Source: Phlegmacium glaucopus (Eukaryota; Basidiomycota; Agaricomycetes; Agaricales; Cortinariaceae). From it: a stretch of 38,240 nt of DNA. The notes below the pieces were generated by a model. It was not told the origin of the DNA. It did no database searches and was given only the letters and a program-made list of their open reading frames with translations. The stretch is from contig MU129998.1 in assembly GCA_015039465.1 (NCBI GenBank), positions 224,861-263,100 of the forward strand, in the 5' to 3' direction. Shown here in pieces: positions 31,805 through 38,240 of this stretch. The stretch's first letter is position 1. Every line of letters begins with the position of its first letter. A program made the translations under genes and the position numbers.

Positions 31805-32736
31805 TCGGTTTGAGTTTACTCGGACTGACTATCATTATTTTCAGAGGCCATACATGTTCTCCGATTGCCCAGCCACCCCACCACCTTATCCGGCTCAACG
31901 ACCACCGCATCCCAATTGGTGCGAACATAAATTGGTATTGTGCTCCACCTCGCCGGAAGCAATGGGTAGTGTAATGTTTCATGATGTCAGCGCCATCTGA
32001 AAATTTGGTGAGCGAGCCCTGGAGAGCAGCGTAGCTCATGTGTTGTTTGATGTGGATTACTCCATTGGGAGCAATATAAGGGAAAAGAAAGTTGTTCTCC
32101 TCAAGCTCTCCTCCTATCTGAGTGGTGAGGAAATTCTTCCAACGGGGAAGGTGAGTGCTCATGTCAATTTTGGAAACCTCCGGCTGATAGATGTCATATA
32201 TATTGCCTGTTTTTTTTTGGTTCGTGTCAGCTTGTGGTTTGGCAATCACATAGAGACCCCTATGGTTGACCGTTGCACAGTACATACTTGTTCTGGGACC
32301 ATCATATCCCTTTTCCTTCTGCCATCCTTTGCGGTTCTCAAGGTGAATCTTGAAGTGTGGTATGTAATACGGAGCTGGGCCAATACACCCATTTTTGATG
32401 TCTCCAGCTTGTAGGCTGAGAAGCTCAAAGCATCTGAAAGTGGATAATAGTTATACCAGATAGTTTAGCATCGAATTCCAATAACTAACCTGGTCCATAG
32501 CGTGAATGCTGATGTCATGAATGCACGCATCAGCCCATGCTTGAGGCAAAGTTTTAACTCTTCCATGTTCTCAACTGGTGTCGAGGTGAGCTTCTCATTT
32601 GGACAATTCTTCTCAGACCAGTTCATTAACTTCCAGATTTCTTCAATTGTTATAGCTTCAGCATGATTCTGAGTGGCCAAAGCACCCTTTGTGCGCGCTT
32701 GTATTTTGACAAGGCAGTTATGGGGAGTAGGTATAC

Positions 32737-33048
32737 TGTATAAACACTAGGAGACACAATGTTTCACCTTTGTAAAATAGTTACATCTCAGAACAATCCT
32801 ACATTATTGGCCTTGCCATTGGCCCTGTTAATATCAATTTCAATCCTTTAAGCGAAGCGAGTCCACACTAAGAGAAAAATAGGATTCATAATCGAAAGGT
32901 ACATGATAAATACATAAGACTAATGACTGATCTAGATTCTACTCAGGAGGTGGGGTGCACAGATTGATGTAGCCTCGAAAACCTTTGGGGCACTCAAGGA
33001 CCTTGGGGAGAAAGGTGAGCAAAGATTTTGAAACGGTACACATAAAAA
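32737..33048. other. Gap between Crypton-type gene and nuclease pseudogene
   Basis: On the minus strand this is upstream of the visible recombinase exon, where its N-terminal exons would be expected, but no coding was recognised. It contains 3' flank of the nuclease pseudogene. Confidence 0.35.
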
Positions 33049-34813
33049 TCATACTGGAGGATAAGATGGGGATATGACTCGTCCCGTTTTTCCTGTTGAT
33101 TTATCATGAAACCATTGAACCATCAGTGGTAGGGCAGATGCCAAGATCGCAGCAGGGATCCAAACAGAACATCCCTGAACCGGGGTGTTGAGAGCAAGAT
33201 GATGGCAGATATCATCCAGATTCACGATGGTATCACAAATAAGGGTGGATGCAGAGATCTTGATCACATAGCCATTTATGTTTGCACCAGTTGATGGACT
33301 GCCAGGGCCAAGTTTTACTTGGTAGATGTGAAGGATGCCTGAATGGGTGAAAGACCCTTCAGACAGAGATCCGTCCATGTAGCACTTGATATCTACATTT
33401 GGATCTGGAGCCTAATGGGAAAGGTAAGAACATATATATTCCCCACAGTAAACACATACCTGGAGCAGGTATCGCACTACAACACCTCACCAAACATTTT
33501 GCTGGAATCGGGCCACAATCTGTCCTGATGTGCCCCATGAAAATGATTTTTCGCAGAGCAAGGCAATAGCCATAATATCGGGCTGGCAGAAAGTCCAGCA
33601 AGAGGTGTCAGGGATGGTGTCGGTCATCCAAGAAGTAACAGGGCAGGCGTAACGGAGGAGGACATCAATTGATGGGAATTTTGATGATATGTTTCGTGCG
33701 ACAGCCGGATACTTTCATCCAAGGAGCCCATTTCGGTCTAGCATCAACTGTACATTGAGTGTCTGTCGCCAATCAGCCAGGAAATCGGAGAGCGCTTCCC
33801 TCAGTAAGTCTGATACAGCGCGGAAAAGGCTAGGTGCTAATTCACTTTGGGCTAGCTTATGCACAATTGTTGGGCCACAGCCGGCGAGACCAACCTGTAG
33901 GAAAATAAAAAAGAGCATCATGATGTAAATGGAAAATGTACACTGTCGTAATCCCCTCTGTTCAGAATGGCTAACAAAAATAATCCTTTGCAGGTAAGTG
34001 AAGTTTTTGCATGCGACTGAATAGCATCGGATGTGTAGATATGTACTCAATCTCCAGCATTTTTAATGTTTGGACTAATGATTAATGATTAGTGACCTTA
34101 TCGAGTGCCTGATTTAACAACTTACATGCGGATGACACAGCGCCCACCAAATACGAAGGTGTCACCATCGCTTGAGACAATTCCATCAATAATGTTGCGG
34201 CTACTGAGCTTGGCCAGGTCAGCCTCAGCTTCTCCAGGTGCCTAAAATATTAAAATATAGGATCAGAGAAAATGTCAAGAATTTAAGCGAGGAAAGCAAC
34301 GGAACCGTATACCAGTGAAATCCAAATGCTTCAATGAAGTGCTGGAGCCGTCCTGTCAGCCAATGAGCCTTTCCCTTCACCTTTACTCCTCGTTTAATAG
34401 AAGGCCAGTTGTTTCCATCAAAAACAAATATCAGAATGACAGGCAAAGCTAAAAGCTGACAGAGATGAAAAAAAAGGATCTGAAGGACAGGGTTCTCTCC
34501 TGCCTGAGTTCTGGGACCCTTTGCACAGCCGATGGCCATCTGGGCTTCATTCATCCAAACGCTGTTACACCGTATTAGACCGACTTAGAAGGGAGAAGGT
34601 AGTAGCACATGGCACAGCACCTGGTATCGATCCCGATGTGAATGCAACCATCCTTACGGCCGCTCTCAAAACCTTCCGCAACCAAGAGCTGAGTAAATGT
34701 CCGAGTTTGGCAAGCTGGCAGTAAAATCTAAGATGGGGCAGCATCAACATCAGTTACATCATAAGAAATAACTGAGATACTATACATACCTTCCACAGAT
34801 TGTGAATACCCAT
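33049..34813 (-). pseudogene. XPG/Rad2-type (PIN-domain-like) structure-specific nuclease, with three in-frame TGA
   Basis: Seven exons (minus): 34813-34790, 34727-34621, 34561-34306, 34241-34126, 34074-33942, 33894-33460 and 33411-33049, with introns of 47-64 nt, closing to 478 codons. The N-terminus MGIHNLWK, then HIGIDTSVWMNEAQ, ENPVLQILFF and LIFVFDGNNWPSIKRG, is the XPG-N part. APGEAEADLAKL (about 130-141) and SDGDTFVFGG (153-162) are the XPG-I part with acidic catalytic residues retained. LAILNRGDYDS joined to VGLAGCGPTIVHKLAQS is the helix-hairpin-helix region. Three TGA codons break it: 34049-34047 (before VHIY), 33717-33715 (GLLG-x-KYP, usually Arg) and 33489-33487 (NVW-x-GVVVRYLLQ). 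Since all exons join in frame otherwise, the decay is by point mutation. Such PIN-domain-like proteins are abundant in agaricomycete genomes; their substrates are unclear. Confidence 0.82.
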
Positions 34814-36075
34814 TGTTGTCGTCAGAGAGGAAGAAGGCAAGGCGACTAAGACACAGCATGAATCAGCCTGAGAAAAGATAGACCTAGTATTTTAAAAACA
34901 TAGACAGATAGCACTTCAAGTTATCATCAGATTTCAGAATCATAGGTGGTGCAGTATATTGTTCAACATCAGCATAGAATCAGTCCATTGGTAACTGGGC
35001 GAAGCTGTGAGGGACAAGACAGAACTTGAGTCGAAGATCAATCACTGATCAATCAACAACTTTCGAAAGTCACATAAAGGTGATCACATGACCATTGTCA
35101 CATCGCATCGTCAAAGTTATAGTAGTGTAAGGTAGAAAATAAGTGGAAATTGAGCCAATAAGAGTCCATAAGTCACTTATTTACAGCCGATTTACCGTAA
35201 ATCAAGTTTGATTTACAGGATTTACAGTCTGGCTGTTTCTGCCCAAGTCAGATCTGGTTTGGTGATGCGGCTCAATTTACACCTAGTACTAGTCCTGCAG
35301 CCTGCAGGGACAAAGTAATAGCGCATCATTATCTCATTTTGTTAAATAAAATTTCCTAAACACGCGATCCCTGAACCTAGCCTATGTGTCAAAACCAGAA
35401 AATTTCAATTAATAGCACTTTGTAGCAACTGCCCGCCATTCAGTCATCATATTTACAAAGTGCACCACTTCAAAGCATCCAAATGATGGCCAATCATTAG
35501 CTTCACACCATCTTTGACCATCTCATTCTAATAGTAATATGAAGGTCAAAGCAGCATGTCAACCATTATCCACAAGATAAAGTCATGTACCAACCTTGGG
35601 GGATAATAAATACTTGGCTTTCCTATGAGTTTGCACTGCAGTCGGTAATCAAAACCAAATTTTTTATTGATCATAACTGTTGTAGTAATCTTGATTGCTA
35701 CAGATCTGGCAGCAGTAGACAGAAGTCGCCACTGGACAAGCAAGCGAAGAGAGGCTCGGCAATCGGGATTACCCTGGGAATCTCGATATCCGGCGCCAGG
35801 CGGAATTTACATTATTTTATGCCCTTCCCCCTTTAGCATTGTAAAACTGTCAAAATATCTCTACTTATATTTGAGACAAGATAAACAGATAACAATTTGA
35901 ATAAAGGAGGCTGATCACATGACAATTGCAATGCTACTAGTTCTTTGTCAGCTGCTGTTTCCTGTTGGTGAAGCATTTCATTTGTTACTGGCATGAAGGC
36001 AGCATCTGAAACTAACTGTTCTTAACTTCCATATCATATCAGGAAAACATGAGGGTGATCTTCAGCATCTTCATC
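34814..36075. other. Region without a recognised gene
   Basis: AT-rich sequence upstream of the nuclease pseudogene. Around 35190-35230 several GATTTAC/GTAAATC motifs occur on both strands (tttaccgtaaatc, gatttacag twice in a row), which may be the subterminal part of a decayed hAT-like element. No intact ends or target duplication were found. Confidence 0.35.
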
Positions 36076-36309
36076 TCAGGGAACGGCATCTCTGAACGCT
36101 ATGTCTTTGGAAAGGATGTCTTTTGAGGCCTCTGTCTTTGGATGAGAATCTTTGATATATGTCATGAGGCTTTCATGTCTTTGAGTCAAAAGGTTGGTCT
36201 TTCTTACCTCAAGGTCTTTGGTTGCGATGGCCAATTCACCTTGATATCCTTTACCAGTCTCTAATTTTTTTATCAGTTCATTTATACCCCTCCATGCTGT
36301 TGCGAGCAA
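36076..36309 (-). CDS. Possible hypothetical exon, Lys/Glu-rich helix
   Basis: An open minus-strand frame of about 77 codons (WRGINELIKKLETGKGYQG ... KDIAFRDAVP, then TGA) with helical, charged composition and even codon use. I do not recognise it. It may be the last exon of a gene or transposon protein coming from higher coordinates; no clear ATG context or upstream exon was confirmed. Confidence 0.35.
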   Translation of the reverse strand: MLATAWRGINELIKKLETGKGYQGELAIATKDLEVRKTNLLTQRHESLMTYIKDSHPKTEASKDILSKDIAFRDAVP

Positions 36310-36442
36310 TAAATATGTTTGCTACCGACTCGGAGATGTGAGCTTTCAGCACTCAGCTCTTGATGATTGATAAGGATGGGCAAGGATCACGTGATGGACA
36401 CGACCGTGTTTTCACATTCAACGATCACATGCACAGTTGACT

Positions 36443-36625
36443 TCAACACAACTCACCTTCACACTCCCACCACTGTATGGCTTGTCCATGAGCAAATGGG
36501 AAAGTAAGCAGTTTGCTCCCTTTGTTCTGCCAATTGAGTTGATGCCACCCATCCCTAGTCATTGTTGACACCATCCACAAGTCCATCTCACCGCAGTTGT
36601 CCACTGTTGCTACCCATCTACACAC
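36443..36625 (-). CDS. Possible hypothetical exon, Trp-rich
   Basis: Minus-strand frame reading DGWHQLNWQNKGSKLL and AIQWWECEG, followed at once by a good donor, GTGAGT. This resembles an exon of an agaricomycete hypothetical protein. No family could be assigned, and the link to the exon at 36076-36309 is not established. Confidence 0.3.
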   Translation of the reverse strand: MCRWVATVDNCGEMDLWMVSTMTRDGWHQLNWQNKGSKLLTFPFAHGQAIQWWECEGELC

Positions 36626-36859
36626 CTCTCACATCACCATCCACCCTCGTCATAACCTTGGTATGATCCTTTAACACCCTCGTGTGTGGTCCACTGATAT
36701 TTGACTCTAGGTGCTATGTCCATATCTGTTTTTTTTTCTCATCCTTCTCTTTCCCCTTCCTATGACATCCCCACTCAAGACCACTCATTTCAGTGGCTGG
36801 AGCAGTATTTCTCTGCGTTATTTGTGTTGGGACATGTAAAACCCAGCCCTCTGAATGAT

Positions 36860-36999
36860 GAGGGTCATGTTGAATGGCGCAGTTAACGATCATGTAAATG
36901 AGGTGTCAATTCAAGGGCAAGGAAATGCTGAGGGTCATGTTGAATGGCACAGTTAACAATCATGTAAATGAGGTGTCAATTTAAGGGCAAGGAAATGCT
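36860..36999 (+). repeat. Two tandem 70-bp units
   Basis: Units 36860-36929 and 36930-36999 start gagggtcatgttgaatggc and differ at only three positions, all transitions. It is a recent local duplication with no recognised function. Confidence 0.85.
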
Positions 37000-37503
37000 A
37001 AGTTTTCAATTACTATGTTCTCTTCGATATGCAGCTGATGAATGGTAAAATGATTGACAGGAGAATCCACCACCTTCAGATTGTTTGCGGAAACAATGTT
37101 TACTTGTACATCTGGCGTTCATAGGTATGCTATAAGCCGCTCCTGATGCTCTAATGCTAACAGTGACCATGTCCTTGACTGACCCAGCTGAGGCAGTGCT
37201 TCTCAACGACCTTTCCACAGCTGGCCCCTTCAGTGGTGCTATCCACCTCCAGTCACTACCAAGAAGGAGAAAGATGGTTTGCGTCTCGGATCTCAGACTT
37301 GTAGCTATCTAACTGTTACACAATGCCTGAATTTAATTAATTTTAGTGCACCTATGGTACAATAAGCGTGATTAAAAGATTTACAAAGATACCATGCAAA
37401 GCCAAAGATGGTCTTCACGAAGCTCCCTGCTTGTCTTTCAAAGATATTCCAGAGTCTCCCAAAGATGACCTGGTCTCTGGAAGAATTTGTACCTGTCTCC
37501 CGA
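37000..37503. other. Intergenic sequence before the second LTR copy
   Basis: No gene recognised. Short open frames on the minus strand (37218-37006) lack family signatures. Confidence 0.35.
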
Positions 37504-38240
37504 TGTCGCGCACCAATACTGATTGGTAGCGTGAGAAGAAAGCTTAAAAGTCGCCATCATGAAAATAAGCGGACTTTGAATTTGATTACCTATTTTGGAA
37601 GCGGCCCTGAATCGCGTTCCTGGTCAACAAAACCATTCGTTCAACGATAACATCCTCATCGCTCATCATATCCCCAATGTCCTCCACCATGTTGTCTATC
37701 ATTTACACTATCGACGTGCTCCTTAACATCTACCATCTGTTTGTCCCTTGGCTAGTGATACAACAAAGCGATCAATCTACTATTCGCATCGGTCATCGGC
37801 TCGCGTTTGATCGCATCTATGGCCCATCATTTCAAGAACGGCCCGTTTATGGACGCATCAGCTACATCTCCCATTATGTCAAAGGCTTTGTCATCGTTGT
37901 TGTGGCTATGGACCCACAAGTCTTCTCCTCAGCTATCTATCTTGCCATACCTCGCTCCTGGATCGCACTCAGTCCCCTATCCTTTCCAGGACTCAGTTGT
38001 GAACTTTCCGCGTCGGAACAAGGGCTCTTTTGTGATGAACGGGTACCAGGGTACAGCGCGTCGGAACTATTGTGAACTGTGTGACGCTCTTATTAGGAGA
38101 CGACGACTAAGTAGACGTTAAGGACGAATCATCACTAGGAGGACCTGAAGGATTTAACAGTATTTCTCCCACCCTTCCGAAGTCCATGGCGCACTTACTA
38201 CCAAAACCGTCACTTACTATTCTATTCTCCATCTACTCAC
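37504..38240 (+). mobile_element. Second copy of the long LTR, truncated by the window end
   Basis: It starts TGTCGCGCACCAATACTGA, preceded by CTCCCGA, and matches the complement of 23738 downward. It lacks the 737-bp nested insertion: at about 37798 it reads ggctcgcgtttgatcg without interruption, giving the empty site. From 37504 to 37983 it is in normal order; the rest is mirrored (see the separate entry). The orientation is opposite to the copy at 21647-23738. Confidence 0.85.
37984..38240. other. Mirror-order (reversed, not complemented) end of the window
   Basis: Read backwards from 38240 to 37984 without complementing, these 257 bases match the minus strand of 22516 down to 22260 without gaps and with about two mismatches. 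For example, backwards positions 38100-38041 read agaggattattctcgcagtg and onward, exactly as the complement strand near 22378-22320. Put in that order, they continue the LTR copy that ends at 37983 (cagtcccctatcct, then cactcatctacc), as in the other copy. Neither the forward sequence nor its reverse complement matches the other LTR copy. Confidence 0.97.

Larger units (their letters stand above)
24467..32736 (-). pseudogene. Crypton-type tyrosine recombinase gene split by an LTR element
   Basis: Minus-strand pieces: 32736-32490, 32433-32250, 32183-31854 and, beyond the retrotransposon, 25135-24467. The introns of 56 and 66 nt fit GT-AG. The third intron (donor 31853, acceptor 25136) contains the whole 6.65-kb LTR element and would be about 60 nt without it. 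The recombinase pieces are clear: FTLWTR (first catalytic Arg), a C-F-E-L...NRKGWQ region, the box THCFRRGGAQYQFMFAPIG (His-x-x-Arg), RWWGGWAIGEH (Trp/His) and, in the last exon, VDTLIKYLVDSL with the likely catalytic Tyr. The C-terminal end (ALKDWPKHWYTGVMR, GSKRSQQ) matches the GCR1_C-like domain common in Crypton proteins. Cryptons move as DNA by a Tyr-recombinase. The N-terminal part before NCLVKIQARTKGA was not found. The protein can only be made if the huge intron is spliced. Confidence 0.85.

Noticed and set aside
31805..31810. Perfect target-site duplication for the LTR retrotransposon
   Set aside because: The flanks CTCAG and TCGGT do not match at 5 bp. Only a 4-bp TCAG/TCGG with one mismatch is possible, so it is mentioned as uncertain.
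37677..38121. Open frames of 104-132 codons on the plus strand
   Set aside because: They lie in an LTR copy and run into the mirrored tail, and the other LTR copy does not keep them. They are not genes.

Overview
The window looks like a chromosome segment of a filamentous basidiomycete, most likely a mushroom-forming agaricomycete. The host genes carry 45-100 nt GT-AG introns. The window holds an NB-ARC/TPR NLR-like gene of the agaricomycete type, a basidiomycete-style bHLH factor and an LCB3-type lipid phosphatase, and Ty3-like, Crypton and hAT-like elements sit around them. No tRNA, rRNA or CRISPR array was recognised.

Host genes. A spliced NLR gene runs on the minus strand (5409 to 2406, 902 aa) next to a decayed Ty3 gag relic. 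It is followed by HAP3/NF-YB (7465 to 6855, minus, 151 aa), a Q/H/G/M-rich bHLH-zipper factor (9413-12397, plus, 918 aa), and a sphingoid long-chain-base phosphate phosphatase (17205-19501, plus, 652 aa). All splice junctions were placed by hand and the reading frames close exactly. A CACGTG E-box lies upstream of HAP3, the bHLH gene and LCB3, which fits possible control by a class-B bHLH protein; this is inference.

Accessory half (20.1-38.2 kb). This is a nest of mobile elements and dead genes. An HNH-nuclease-like gene (21484 to 20101) is broken in its first exon by a 389-bp hAT-type MITE with an exact 8-bp target duplication. A long LTR (21647-23738, minus) carries a second, 737-bp insertion, and a related LTR at 37504 supplies the empty site. 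A Crypton tyrosine-recombinase gene (32736 to 24467) is split inside an intron by a 6.65-kb Ty3-like LTR element (25151-31804). That element is in turn interrupted in its integrase by a 578-bp MITE. Next to it is an XPG/PIN-type nuclease pseudogene (34813 to 33049).

Most unusual signals. (1) Both ends of the window are in mirror order, that is, reversed but not complemented. Bases 1-840 read backwards give 280 codons with one stop, and run in frame into normal plus-strand codons at 841. Bases 37984-38240 read backwards match the complement strand of 22260-22516 without gaps and with about 2 mismatches. Polymerases cannot make such DNA, so this is almost certainly a data or assembly artefact, or a deliberate change. 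(2) In the decayed elements nearly every premature stop is TGA, mostly where the family has arginine, which suggests CGA-to-TGA (C-to-T) decay. (3) A correctly phased GGGAAAC heptamer sits at the gag-pol junction of the LTR element. (4) The bHLH has a loop of about 85 residues. (5) The NLR has seven nearly identical TPRs arranged in a three-unit higher-order repeat.
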